64,000 nt of DNA from Lactobacillus sp. ESL0785 (GCF_029395455.1 NZ_CP113916.1:930001-994000), one strand, 5' to 3'; positions 16,875 to 25,699 are shown, numbered from the stretch's first letter. Numbers and translations: made by a program. Notes: generated by a model not told the origin, from the letters alone.

Positions 16875-17870
16875 CTACCAAGCAATGGTTTCTACAGGAT
16901 ATTTTAAAGCATCCAGCCATGATTCATCTGCTAATTCAAACATGGTAAGAGATATTCCCGCCATATCAAGTGATGTCATATAATTGCCAATTTTCATAAA
17001 TGCCGGCTTGATCTTAAATTGGTTCAATTTATTTAATAAATCATTACTAAAAATATATTGTTCCATTAATGGTGTTGCCCCCATGCCATTTACCAAAACA
17101 GCATATTTTTTACTACTATTAAGATGCAATTCGCTATCAAGCTTATTAACTAATTCTTCAACAAGGTCTTTAGCTGGTCTAATCTTTTCACGCCGATATC
17201 CAGGCTCTGAATGAATACCAACACCAAATTCAATTTCATCATCTTTAAGTACAAAACCAGGTTTCCCGGTTTCAGGGTTAGTAGCAGCAGATAAAGCAAC
17301 AGCAATCGTTTTAATATTAGGTAAAACTTTTTCAGCTAATGCAGCAATTTCATCAAGGCTAGCACCTTGTTGAGCGGCCACCCCCAAAATTTTATGCATA
17401 AAAATTGTCCCTGCCACGCCACGCCTACCTTGCGTAAAAGTACTATTTTCTACGGCAATATCGTCATCGACAACAATTGACCTAACTTTAATGTTATCCA
17501 TTTCGGCCAAATCTTTAGCCATATCAAAATTCATAATATCGCCAGAATAATTCTTTATTATTAAAAAAACACCTTGGCCTTGATCAACCGACTTAATTGC
17601 TGCATAGATCTGGTCTGGCGTTGGTGAAGTAAACACTTGCCCGCAAACAGCTGCACTCAACATTCCTTTACCAACAAAGCCTGCATGTGTCGGCTCATGA
17701 CCAGAACCACCACCAGAAACTAGCCCAACTTTACCCGTCATTGATTTCTGATCAGCTCTTACAACTGCTTCTGCATCAGAAATCTTATTAATAAACTGTG
17801 GATATGAACGAACCATCCCAGCAACCATTTCTGGAACAACATTAGCGGGATCATTAATTATCTTTTTCAT
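16875..17870 (-). CDS. dhaK: Dihydroxyacetone kinase substrate-binding subunit DhaK
   Basis: This 331-residue protein binds dihydroxyacetone covalently through the His in GVGIHSEPGYRRE. The N-terminal SGGGSGHEPTHAGFVGKGML is the family signature. With DhaL and DhaM it makes dihydroxyacetone phosphate at the expense of PEP. It is the first gene of dhaKLM(-glpF). The promoter contains a near-perfect cre box, so glucose repression through CcpA is likely. No DhaS/DhaR-type regulator is nearby. Confidence 0.95.
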   Translation of the reverse strand: MKKIINDPANVVPEMVAGMVRSYPQFINKISDAEAVVRADQKSMTGKVGLVSGGGSGHEPTHAGFVGKGMLSAAVCGQVFTSPTPDQIYAAIKSVDQGQGVFLIIKNYSGDIMNFDMAKDLAEMDNIKVRSIVVDDDIAVENSTFTQGRRGVAGTIFMHKILGVAAQQGASLDEIAALAEKVLPNIKTIAVALSAATNPETGKPGFVLKDDEIEFGVGIHSEPGYRREKIRPAKDLVEELVNKLDSELHLNSSKKYAVLVNGMGATPLMEQYIFSNDLLNKLNQFKIKPAFMKIGNYMTSLDMAGISLTMFELADESWLDALKYPVETIAW

Positions 17871-17915
17871 TTTTGTCTTCTTTCAACCATAAACTCAAAG
17901 TTTCATTACAATTCG

Positions 17916-17937
17916 ATTATATCAGCAAGCGCTTCCA
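17916..17937 (-). promoter_or_regulatory. dhaK promoter -10 with cre box
   Basis: On the minus strand TGGAAGCGCTTGCT (17924-17937) matches 13 of 14 cre positions and lies immediately upstream of a perfect -10 TATAAT (17916-17921). A CcpA dimer here would block RNA polymerase. The -35 is poor. Confidence 0.65.
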
Positions 17938-18015
17938 TTAGCTATAATAATGTAAATAAAAATACACATTCACCCACAGACATAGGAATAACAAAAATAA
18001 TATTAGTCTAGGTTA

Positions 18016-18570
18016 TTAAATGATTTTTGCTGCCAAATTATTCTTCATATTAGCTAAAGCAAAGCGATGATTTTCTGGTGTTGTTCCTGCCACGCCATCT
18101 TGATGAACAATTATTTGATAGCCCAAATTATAAGCATAAATTGCTGTTTGCAAAATGCAAATATCCGTACAAGTGCCAACTAAATGAACCGTTCGAACAC
18201 CGCGCATCCGCAAATCCAAGTCAAGATTAGTGCCAACAAAGGAACTATACCGAGTTTTATCAATCTGCCAAACATTTACCTTATTCTTATTCTTTTCGTA
18301 CCACGGCTTTAGCTGACCATAAAAATTCCGACCACTTGTTCCTACAATATTGTGCGGTGGAAACAGTTTACTCTCTGGGTGAAACGGATCATTTAAATGA
18401 TGACAGTCTGTGGGCAAAACAACATAATTGCCTTGACTGATAAATTTATCAGCTAGGCTAACAATTGTACTCTCACAATCTTGTCCAGCTTTACCGCAAG
18501 TAAGTGAACCATTATCAGCAACAAAGTCGTCAGTATAATCGATAATTAATAATGCTTCTTTATTTGCCAT
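18016..18570 (-). CDS. pncA: Nicotinamidase / cysteine hydrolase (PncA)
   Basis: This 184-residue isochorismatase-fold amidase turns nicotinamide into nicotinate for NAD salvage. The catalytic triad is visible: Asp11 (IIDYTDDF), Lys105 (IDKTRYSSF) and Cys138 (GTCTDICIL). TDCHHLNDPFHPES supplies the metal-binding Asp and His residues seen in nicotinamidases. A start ATG follows GGAGA. It stands alone between dhaK and brnQ; a PnuC-family transporter lies 14 kb away. Confidence 0.92.
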   Translation of the reverse strand: MANKEALLIIDYTDDFVADNGSLTCGKAGQDCESTIVSLADKFISQGNYVVLPTDCHHLNDPFHPESKLFPPHNIVGTSGRNFYGQLKPWYEKNKNKVNVWQIDKTRYSSFVGTNLDLDLRMRGVRTVHLVGTCTDICILQTAIYAYNLGYQIIVHQDGVAGTTPENHRFALANMKNNLAAKII

Positions 18571-18694
18571 TGTTTTTCTCCTATTAACTAAAATATAAAC
18601 ATTTAGTCAAAATTATACTCTATTACAAGTTATAAGACGAATTATTTTTAAAATATCAGTATTTATTTTGCTTAAAAACTAATTATTTTAGCCA

Positions 18695-18729
18695 ATAAAA
18701 AAATCTAAGATCTTACTCCTAGATTTTTA
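18695..18729 (-). terminator. Terminator after the first intact brnQ
   Basis: Arms AAAAATCTAAG and CCTAGATTTTT form an imperfect hairpin with a T-run on the minus strand. It is close in sequence to the palindrome at 13028-13049. Confidence 0.7.
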
Positions 18730-18734
18730 ACAAC

Positions 18735-20111
18735 TTATTTTGCTAATTTTGTTTTCCGATAAAAGTGGCAAGCCAGTCCAATAATTAAACCGATAAGTGC
18801 CGGAATAATCCAATCCATGCCAATTGATGCAAACGGCAGGAATTTCAACTGAAATGCACGTGCTTGCAACGCCCAATTAGTCTGACTAATAATTGGCGGA
18901 AAGGCTGCAATCATATCAAAAATTGCAGGAATTAAGGTAAAAATAACTACCCAAAAGTAAACAATTGGGTCCCGATCAAATAATCTAGCCGTAATTGACA
19001 AAATAATTAAAACCATGGCAATTGGATAGATAAACATCAACATTGGTGTTGACCAAGAAATAATTTGGTCCAAACCGCAGTTAGCAGTCAAAAACGAAAC
19101 AAAGGTCATAATTCCAAGCCAGCCATGATAGCTAATCTTGCTAAAACTACGATGAAAATCTTGCGCAAAAGCTGCAATCAAACCAACCGCAGTTGTTAAA
19201 CAAGTCAAAGTAACTAAGGTTGCCAATAATGCATGACCAATACCACCCATATAATAGGTAACAATTTGGTTAAAAACAACGCCGCCATCTGCTGAAATCT
19301 TATAATGATTTAAAGTTGTTGATCCTAACCAAATTAAACCAATATAAATAATACCAATTGCACTTGTTGCTAAAACACCAGCACGAGCAGTAACCTGCGC
19401 ATTACTTTTGGCACTAGTCTTACCTAGCTGACGCACTGCAGAAACAATAGTATAGCCAAAAGCTAACCCAGCTAACGCGTCCATGGTATTATAACCCTGT
19501 AAAAAGCCATTAAAGAATGGTGCGCTCTGATAAGCAGCAGTGACAGGTTGATGTTTAGCTGCACCCATTGGCGAGAAAAAGGCTAATAAAAAAATAGCAA
19601 ACAATAATAGTAAAAAGATTGGATTTAAAATTCGCCCAATACTATCCAAAATTGTCGACTGTTCATATGAAATAATAAATGCCAAAATAAAGAAAATTGC
19701 AGAAAAAAGCAACAATCCCGGCTTAGCCAACTTTTCTGGCAAAACTGGTTGTAAACCAACTGAAAATGAAATGCTTGCTGTTCTTGGTGTCGCAAACAAT
19801 GGCCCTAAAGTTAAGTGAATCAACACCATAAAAACCAAGGCAAATTTTGGTCCTAACGGCCGGCCGATATCAAAAACACCCTTAGCATGACTAGCACTGA
19901 TTGCTAAAACTGCTAGCAGCGGCAAAAGTACAGCTGTTATCAAGAACCCAACTGTCGCAATGCCCCAATTCGCTCCCGACATTTGTCCTAAATGAAGTGG
20001 AAAAATTAGATTCCCTGCACCAAAAAATAATCCAAATAATAATGAAGCAACAACTAAATATTGTTTCCACGTTAGTGGCTTAGTATTTACATCTTCTTCG
20101 ATTTCTTCCAT
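18735..20111 (-). CDS. brnQ: Branched-chain amino acid:cation symporter BrnQ, copy 1
   Basis: This 458-residue LIVCS-family transporter has about 12 membrane segments. The N-terminal LFGLFFGAGNLIFPLHLGQM and the central GFLQGYNTMDALAGLAFG are BrnQ hallmarks. It imports Ile, Leu and Val with Na+ or H+. It is preceded by its own promoter and T-box leader, so expression should rise when the cognate tRNA is uncharged. It is about 75-80 percent similar by eye to copy 2 just upstream, indicating tandem duplication. Confidence 0.94.
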   Translation of the reverse strand: MEEIEEDVNTKPLTWKQYLVVASLLFGLFFGAGNLIFPLHLGQMSGANWGIATVGFLITAVLLPLLAVLAISASHAKGVFDIGRPLGPKFALVFMVLIHLTLGPLFATPRTASISFSVGLQPVLPEKLAKPGLLLFSAIFFILAFIISYEQSTILDSIGRILNPIFLLLLFAIFLLAFFSPMGAAKHQPVTAAYQSAPFFNGFLQGYNTMDALAGLAFGYTIVSAVRQLGKTSAKSNAQVTARAGVLATSAIGIIYIGLIWLGSTTLNHYKISADGGVVFNQIVTYYMGGIGHALLATLVTLTCLTTAVGLIAAFAQDFHRSFSKISYHGWLGIMTFVSFLTANCGLDQIISWSTPMLMFIYPIAMVLIILSITARLFDRDPIVYFWVVIFTLIPAIFDMIAAFPPIISQTNWALQARAFQLKFLPFASIGMDWIIPALIGLIIGLACHFYRKTKLAK

Positions 20112-20251
20112 TTAAATAACCTCCCGTTTCAAACTTATCTAATTTAGTTAAAGCAATTTGCTTTAACTTAACCAGGTCTTTTTCTCATCGTTGTCACTTC
20201 CTATTGTTTGACGAAAAAACTTTAACTATTATCTATCTTTAAAAGATAACT

Positions 20252-20530
20252 AAAAAAGCACCCTTGATTTTAAAATCAAGGGTGCTTTACTTGGCACGGT
20301 ACCACCTATCTTACTGCTGACTGGCTCAAGCTAAGTCAAACAGTCTCTTCACGTACGGCAAATTGCGATACGCTAACACGATAATGGGTGTCACCAATCC
20401 CAGCTACTTTTACTTCACTAGATAGCTCAAAGTTACTTTCCAATTATGTTCGCGGTTCCTTTTCACCAATAGAACTCTCTTTAACGCTACCGATAATCGT
20501 ACTCTTCTTTTCGTCGCTTATTTAAATATT
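20252..20530 (-). ncRNA. T-box riboswitch of brnQ copy 1, probably isoleucine
   Basis: The T-box sequence AGGTGGTACCGTGCC (minus strand, 20293-20307) is followed by a terminator hairpin with arms AAAGCACCCTTGATTTT and complement, then a T-run (20252-20257). The stem I region contains AGAGAG and GGTGAAA-type conserved elements. A candidate specifier codon ATC lies within GAGCTATCTAGTGAA, a stretch conserved in the second T-box, which suggests tRNA-Ile. The specifier assignment is by inspection only. Confidence 0.85.
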
Positions 20531-20536
20531 AATAAT

Positions 20537-20565
20537 ATTCTAATCATTGACCTAATCTTTGTCAA
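20537..20565 (-). promoter_or_regulatory. Promoter of the brnQ copy 1 T-box
   Basis: A perfect -35 TTGACA (20560-20565) and -10 TAGAAT (20537-20542) are separated by 17 bp on the minus strand, just after the end of brnQ copy 2. Confidence 0.8.
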
Positions 20566-20581
20566 CTAAAAATAAAAATTA

Positions 20582-21970
20582 TTAATCAGCAGTCCGAGTT
20601 TTAGCAGAATTACGTTTAATCATGTGGCAGGTTAAACCAATTATCAATCCGATTAGAGCTGGGATTAACCAATCCATCCCAATCGCTGCAAATGGTAGGA
20701 ACTTTAATTGAAACGTACGTAAGGCTAAAGCCCAAGTGCTTTGACTAACAACTGGTGGAAAAGCTGCAATCATATCAAAGAAAGCTGGAATTGATGTCAA
20801 TAGAACAACCCAAAAGTAAACTATTGGATCACGGTGAAATAAGGATGAAGTAATTGATAATAAAATCAAAACCATAGCAAACGGATATAAGAACATCAGC
20901 ATTGGTGTTGACCAAGAAATAATTGTATCTAAGCCAAAGTTAGCTGTTAAAAATGAAGTTAATGTCATTAAGAATAACCAAGTATGATAACTAATCTTAG
21001 AAAAACTACGGTGAAAATCTTGCGCAAACGCAGCAATTAAGCCAACCGCTGTCGTCAAACAAGTAACAGTAATTAATGTTGCTAACAATGCGTGGCCAAA
21101 GTCACCTAAGTAATAAGTAACAATTTGATTAAATGCAACACCACCATCTGGCGAGAGCTTAAAATGATTTAAGGTTGTGGCACCTAACCAAATTAAGGCA
21201 ACATAGATTAAACCGATTGTGCCCGTTGCTAAAATTCCAGCTCTGGCAGTTACTTTTGCATTACTTTTCGCCGTTGTCTTACCCATTTGCCGTACAGCTG
21301 CAACAACCGTAACCCCAAAGGCTAAACCTGCCAGAGCATCCATGGTGTTATAACCCTGCAAAAAGCCATTGAAAAATGGTGCTTGGTGGTAAGCCAATGT
21401 TACTTTTTGAGCATTGGCATGGCCCATTGGTGATAAAAAGCCAAGTAGGAAAATGACAAACAGCAATAACAAGAATAATGGATTTAATATCCTACCGATA
21501 CTTGCTAAAATATTTGATTCCTTGTAAGCCACCATAAACGCGCAAATAAAAAATAACGCTGAAAACACAAGCAATCCTGCTTGTGACCATGATTTGGGCA
21601 ACATTGGTAATACCCCAACTGTAAACGAAATACTAGCGGTCCGTGGTGTACCAAATAGCGGTCCAATGGTTAAGTGAATCAAAATCATAAAAGCTAACGC
21701 AAAAGCTGACCCTAATGGCAAGCCAATATCATAAACACCGCGAGCATGAGTAGCACTAATTGCTAAAACTGACAATAATGGTAAAAGCACAGCTGTCACT
21801 AAAAAGCCGAGTGTTGCCAGTCCCCAATTAGCTCCTGCCATTTGTCCTAAGTGAATCGGAAAAATCAAATTTCCCGCACCAAAAAATAGTCCAAATAATA
21901 GTGATGACACAACTAAATATTGCTTCCATGTTAATGGCTTTTGATTTACATCCTGTTCTAATTCGTTCAT
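20582..21970 (-). CDS. brnQ: Branched-chain amino acid:cation symporter BrnQ, copy 2
   Basis: This 462-residue LIVCS-family transporter shares the GAGNLIFPIHLGQMAG and FNGFLQGYNTMDALAG segments with copy 1 and aligns along its full length. It has its own promoter and T-box. The two copies are not one transcript unless read-through passes the second T-box terminator. Differences cluster in loops and the C-terminal tail, so the two may differ in affinity; that is not determinable here. Confidence 0.94.
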   Translation of the reverse strand: MNELEQDVNQKPLTWKQYLVVSSLLFGLFFGAGNLIFPIHLGQMAGANWGLATLGFLVTAVLLPLLSVLAISATHARGVYDIGLPLGSAFALAFMILIHLTIGPLFGTPRTASISFTVGVLPMLPKSWSQAGLLVFSALFFICAFMVAYKESNILASIGRILNPLFLLLLFVIFLLGFLSPMGHANAQKVTLAYHQAPFFNGFLQGYNTMDALAGLAFGVTVVAAVRQMGKTTAKSNAKVTARAGILATGTIGLIYVALIWLGATTLNHFKLSPDGGVAFNQIVTYYLGDFGHALLATLITVTCLTTAVGLIAAFAQDFHRSFSKISYHTWLFLMTLTSFLTANFGLDTIISWSTPMLMFLYPFAMVLILLSITSSLFHRDPIVYFWVVLLTSIPAFFDMIAAFPPVVSQSTWALALRTFQLKFLPFAAIGMDWLIPALIGLIIGLTCHMIKRNSAKTRTAD

Positions 21971-22058
21971 TTAATATGCCTCCATCCTTAAATTTTATTT
22001 AACTTTATTGAGTGCTAATTTTAACTTTCACTTCGTCATCACCTGCCATTTTAGCAAT

Positions 22059-22334
22059 AAAAAAAGCACCCTTGATTCTTCATCAAGGGTGCTTTTTCAG
22101 CACGGTACCACCTAATTTACTATTTAACTAGAATTAATCCAATAAATAGTCACTTCACGTACGGCAATTGCGATACGCTAACACGATAATGGGTGTTACC
22201 AATACTAGTTACTTTAATTCACTAGATAGCTCCAAGGGATTTTCTGCTTGCATTCACGGCTTTATCTCAATAATCAAAGCTCCCTGTGCGCTACTTGCAA
22301 TCATACTTTTCTTTTCATTGCTTTTTCATATGTT
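22059..22334 (-). ncRNA. T-box riboswitch of brnQ copy 2, probably isoleucine
   Basis: The T-box core AGGTGGTACCGTGC (22100-22113) precedes a 16-bp terminator stem (22061-22076 with 22082-22097) and a T-run. The leader shares GAGCTATCTAGTGAA and ACACCCATTATCGTGTTAGC with the first T-box, including the candidate ATC specifier. The similarity shows that leader and gene were duplicated together. Confidence 0.85.
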
Positions 22335-22340
22335 AATAAT

Positions 22341-22369
22341 ACTTTAATCATTTACTAGTACTTTGTCAA
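22341..22369 (-). promoter_or_regulatory. Promoter of the brnQ copy 2 T-box
   Basis: -35 TTGACA (22364-22369) and a weaker -10 TAAAGT (22341-22346) with a 17-bp spacer on the minus strand, at the same place as in the first T-box. Confidence 0.65.
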
Positions 22370-22386
22370 GTAAATGATTAAAGTGC

Positions 22387-22509
22387 TTACCTAAGCAATT
22401 TATTTTTATGATTTTGTTTTGATTTTTGCTCATTAACTTCAACAGTTAATTCCAAAATTTTAGCAATTTGTATAAGGCGTTCACGATTAAATTTAGTTAG
22501 GTTTACCAT
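22387..22509 (-). CDS. Small basic hypothetical protein, 40 aa
   Basis: A short frame beginning MVNLTKFNRERLIQIAKILE, rich in charged residues, with a Lys/Asn-rich tail ending NKLLR. It is preceded by AAAAAGGAATGATTTAA, a plausible ribosome site. The first half could form an amphipathic helix. I do not recognise a family. It ends only about 20 bp before the promoter of the brnQ copy 2 leader, so it could be transcribed toward that gene. Coding is supported only by the ribosome site and the even composition of the frame. Confidence 0.35.
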   Translation of the reverse strand: MVNLTKFNRERLIQIAKILELTVEVNEQKSKQNHKNKLLR

Positions 22510-22764
22510 TTAAATCATTCCTTTTTATCATAGCTTAACAACTTAAACTGTAAATTATATCAATTAAAAATTTAAACTAATACAATCGCAATCTTTTGTT
22601 AACTTTATTTACAACAAAGGAAAATGATCTTAAATGATAATTTTTTATTTTATTTTCGCACTTTTTATTAAGATTAAATTATCAAGTACTAAATCACATA
22701 GGGCTTTAGAATCTATCTACAACAGCAGTATCTTAATATTGATGGCTCCATTATAGATGCTCAT
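22510..22764. other. AT-rich gap, no gene seen
   Basis: Between the 40-aa frame and the terminator of the XRE regulator I find no open frame with a ribosome site and no strong repeat. Confidence 0.5.
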
Positions 22765-22800
22765 TAAAAAATACGCTTAAGCTTCAACTTAAGCGTACTT
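22765..22800 (-). terminator. Terminator after the XRE-family gene
   Basis: A 10-bp stem TACGCTTAAG with its complement and loop CTTCAA is followed by a run of six T on the minus strand. Confidence 0.85.
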
Positions 22801-23076
22801 TTATTGACTATTCTTATCCTGCTTAATCAATTGGATTCGCAACTGTCTTCCTGTGGCAGTGACAACTTGGTTAAGTATCTTCAATGTTGGATTCATTTTT
22901 TCCGATTCAATCTTAGTAATCGTTGACTTAGCTACCTCTGACTGCTTAGCAAGTTGACGTTGGCTCAAATCAGCTTCTTGACGTAATTTAACTAATAGTG
23001 TTTTAGCAAGATGATCATCAACCACTAACCAAGTTGGCTTTTGAGGTGGCTGCTTAATATTTTTATTTTCTGACAA
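22801..23076 (-). CDS. XRE-family helix-turn-helix protein (HigA-like)
   Basis: A 91-residue DNA-binding protein. Residues 25-80 form an HTH_3 domain (LSQRQLAKQSEVAKSTITKI ... NPTLKILNQVV), and the tail ATGRQLRIQLIK resembles HigA antitoxins or chromosomal regulators. Translation probably starts at TTG (23074-23076), since GGGAG lies 9 bp before it. No RelE/HigB-type toxin gene is found on either side, so it is an orphan regulator or the remnant of a toxin-antitoxin pair. Confidence 0.85.
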   Translation of the reverse strand: MSENKNIKQPPQKPTWLVVDDHLAKTLLVKLRQEADLSQRQLAKQSEVAKSTITKIESEKMNPTLKILNQVVTATGRQLRIQLIKQDKNSQ

Positions 23077-23292
23077 ATTAACTCTCTCCCATCTATACTA
23101 TATAATTCATAAAGCTACAATTCTAAATTCTATATATTTATTATACAAAACTATTAGTGCTAATACCATTAATTAATTAAATAAGTAATGTTATTTAAAA
23201 ACCAAATTATGTCTTAGTCAAACCAACTAAAAACAATTATTATTTTATCAGCTAATGACAAAACCCAATCAAACTTAAGCTCTTTTTAGAGC

Positions 23293-23334
23293 AAAAAAAT
23301 AGACCAAGTTGTTCAAAAATCTTGATCTACTTTT
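23293..23334 (-). terminator. Terminator after the nitroreductase gene
   Basis: Arms TAGACCAAG and CTTGATCTA (one mismatch) flank a 12-nt loop, followed by a T-run on the minus strand. A related hairpin follows enolase. Confidence 0.7.
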
Positions 23335-23371
23335 AATCTCAAAAAAATAATTTTTACCAGCTAACTATCTA

Positions 23372-23854
23372 TTACTTTCTAGTGACTAGATAGCGCTGTT
23401 TTCGGTCTTCTATCGGTGTTTCAGCAGCATGACCAACAGCTACAATTACACTCGTTGCAAACCCAGCTGCGATCCCCAGCCGCTGTTGCAAGTCTGGTGC
23501 AGTATTTAATTTACCAGCAGCCATCATTAGATAAACTGAACCTAAGCCAAGACTTGTGGCTTCCACCATAATATTTTCAGCAGCTACCGATGCATCCCGT
23601 ATGCCAAAATGATTTTCCTGCTTAACATTAATCACAAACAGCAATGGTGCACCATAACAAGCATTATCAGTTAATTGCTCAATCTCAGTCAGCAACTGCT
23701 CATCTTCAACAACTGTCATCTGCATCACATCAGTTTCATGCATTCCACAAGGAGCAGCCTGAAAGGCAGCTATTAATTTATAAACATCATTTTTTGCAAC
23801 TTTGGCAGTTGTATATTTACGAACTGCTACTCTTTTTAAAACTGGATCATCCAT
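23372..23854 (-). CDS. Nitroreductase-family flavoprotein
   Basis: This 160-residue protein is shorter than classical nitroreductases (about 200). It has the N-terminal KRVAVRKYT FMN-contact segment, a middle GAPLLFVINVKQE, DASVAAENIMVEATSLGLGSVYL and a final VGHAAETP. These are typical of the small nitroreductase subfamily that uses FMN and NAD(P)H. The physiological substrate is unknown. It is followed by a terminator and lies 16 bp downstream of the SLAP protein gene, so the two may be co-transcribed. Confidence 0.87.
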   Translation of the reverse strand: MDDPVLKRVAVRKYTTAKVAKNDVYKLIAAFQAAPCGMHETDVMQMTVVEDEQLLTEIEQLTDNACYGAPLLFVINVKQENHFGIRDASVAAENIMVEATSLGLGSVYLMMAAGKLNTAPDLQQRLGIAAGFATSVIVAVGHAAETPIEDRKQRYLVTRK

Positions 23855-23870
23855 TTTTACCTCTAAATAG

Positions 23871-24497
23871 CTATTGGTTTAAAATTTTCCCACTCTTATG
23901 GTTCAAATTAGACCATTTAATAAATTGGGTTTCAGTAATACCAACAAATTTAATTCCGTTTATTTCTTTAGCTTTCACTACCGGTACAAACTTACCTTTA
24001 GCAATATAAATTCCCGGAATCAACTTACCTTTGGAATTATAAACATAGGATTTCTTCTTAACTTTATAACCAGCTGCTCTAAAAGTCTTAACATTATTAG
24101 CAAGTATGTATTGGTTCTTCTTATTAATCTGCAATAAATTCTTGCCATTAACGTTAGTAAAACCAGACACCGTTACAATCGTATTCTTTTTAAGTTTACT
24201 GATATTTATACGTTTACCCTTCTTATTATAAACATAAGAATTGCGCTTCAACTTAACATTTCTTCCGATATAAGAAATTGCAGTTGTATTGCCTTTGCTA
24301 CTAGAATCTGTCTTACTTGGCTTAGCTGCTGGTTTGGTTGGCTTCGACTGATTTGTATCTGTTGTGGTTGCTGGCTGCTTATTATCATTAGTGCTGTTGG
24401 TTGTTTCGGTCGTAGCTGCACTTACTTGTGCTACATCAGTTAAACCCACAGACAATGCGGCCGCACAGGCCAAAGTTAATAACAGTTTTTTGTTCAT
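23871..24497 (-). CDS. Secreted SLAP-domain cell-surface protein
   Basis: This 208-residue protein has a signal peptide (MNKKLLLTLACAAALSVGLT, predicted cleavage after VSA at 25-27), a Thr/Asn/Lys-rich linker (28-72) and two SLAP repeats (IGRNVKLKRNSYVYNKKGKR and YKVKKKSYVYNSKGKLIPG). SLAP domains bind S-layer lactobacilli proteins to cell-wall polymers. The protein is strongly basic, as expected for wall binding by charge. No catalytic domain is present, so it may be an S-layer-associated accessory protein. A GAGG ribosome site precedes the start. Confidence 0.88.
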   Translation of the reverse strand: MNKKLLLTLACAAALSVGLTDVAQVSAATTETTNSTNDNKQPATTTDTNQSKPTKPAAKPSKTDSSSKGNTTAISYIGRNVKLKRNSYVYNKKGKRINISKLKKNTIVTVSGFTNVNGKNLLQINKKNQYILANNVKTFRAAGYKVKKKSYVYNSKGKLIPGIYIAKGKFVPVVKAKEINGIKFVGITETQFIKWSNLNHKSGKILNQ

Positions 24498-24682
24498 CTT
24501 TATACCTCATCAGTTGTAATCAATTTATATCTTTAAAACTTATTTTACTACATTAATTGTCTGATTTCTGTTTCTAAACGTAATTGTAATTATTTGTAAC
24601 TTTTTCTTAACAGAAAATAGTATTGCCAACACAATTATATTTTATAATAAATAAGAAGATCTATTTTAATAGCGAGGAAAAT

Positions 24683-25522
24683 ATGAACATCAATCAGCAG
24701 CCAATCGAAATCTTAGTAACCATTGACCAAAATTACATTAAACCTTTAGAAGTCATGATGTACTCTTTAAGGCTCAATAATCTTGGCAGCAAGCTACGTG
24801 TCTGGGTAATTTACGACAAAATTGAAGAGCAGGTCCTTACTAACCTGAAGGCTTTTGGTACACAAATCGATATTACCGTAATTGCTTTAGCAATGAATGC
24901 TGACTTTTCTTTTCCTGATTCTTTACTTAATTTACATGATTATCCGCAGGAAATGTACTTTCGTCTATTATCAGGAAGGATTTTGCCAGCAAGTCTACAC
25001 CGCATTCTTTATCTTGATCCCGATATTTTGGTCATTAATTCAATTAAACCGCTCTGGCAGCTTGATTTAGCTGGAAAAATGTTTGCGGCTGCTGTTCACG
25101 AAGGACTAACTGATATTATGAGTTCCATCAACAATCTGCGTCTCGGCACCACGACCAGTTATTTTAATTCTGGTATTATGCTGCTTGACCTTGACCAAAT
25201 GCGACAAAAAGTTAAGTTAACTGATATTTCGGCAGCCATTACTGAGCATCATGATGTCCTAATTCTGCCCGATCAGGATATTCTTAATTATCTTTATGGT
25301 GAAGACATTCTTAAAATACCTGAAATTCGTTGGAATTATGACGCTCGCGCCTACTCCATGTATTTAACTCGAAGTACTGGTGATACTAACCTTGAATGGG
25401 TTATGCAAAATACTGCCATTTTACATTTTTGTGGTAAACCTAAACCATGGCAAAAAGAGAACCATTCTCGCTTTAAGGCACTCTACTTAAATTATCAGCA
25501 AATGACCTCACGCTTATTGTAA
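24683..25522 (+). CDS. Glycosyltransferase family 8 protein
   Basis: A 279-residue GT8 enzyme (LgtC/glycogenin type) transferring a sugar from a UDP-sugar. The metal-binding DxD motif is DPD at 112-114 (YLDPDILVI); it also has FNSGIMLLDL, LPDQDILNYL and the C-terminal HFCGKPKPW. I start at the ATG at 24683 (MNINQQPIEIL) because GAGGAAA lies 6 bp before it. An in-frame TTG 60 bp upstream has no such site. The gene stands alone, so the acceptor (glycan, teichoic acid or protein) is unknown. Confidence 0.9.
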   Translation: MNINQQPIEILVTIDQNYIKPLEVMMYSLRLNNLGSKLRVWVIYDKIEEQVLTNLKAFGTQIDITVIALAMNADFSFPDSLLNLHDYPQEMYFRLLSGRILPASLHRILYLDPDILVINSIKPLWQLDLAGKMFAAAVHEGLTDIMSSINNLRLGTTTSYFNSGIMLLDLDQMRQKVKLTDISAAITEHHDVLILPDQDILNYLYGEDILKIPEIRWNYDARAYSMYLTRSTGDTNLEWVMQNTAILHFCGKPKPWQKENHSRFKALYLNYQQMTSRLL

Positions 25523-25637
25523 AAGCAAAAATAATTCAGTAATTTAGCATTTTCTATTGAAGGGCGAGCTAACTGTGCTAAAATAATTAAAGTTGCTGAA
25601 TATCAAGCGACACAACGCATTGCGCGTATAGCGTAGC

Positions 25638-25674
25638 GATTCTAACGAATCAATTGTGTTGATTGTATTATAAT
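25638..25674 (+). promoter_or_regulatory. HU gene promoter -10 and upstream inverted repeat
   Basis: A perfect -10 TATAAT at 25669-25674 lies 26 bp before the ATG of the HU gene. The -35 position shows no consensus. Instead GATTC-TAAC-GAATC, an inverted repeat (25638-25651), occupies the area, within a GC-richer stretch that contrasts with its surroundings. Confidence 0.5.
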
Positions 25675-25699
25675 TTTTTATAGAAAAGAGAAGGATACT

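Noticed and set aside
22801-23371. Toxin-antitoxin pair around the XRE gene
   Set aside because: The HTH protein resembles HigA, but no toxin-like frame exists on either side.
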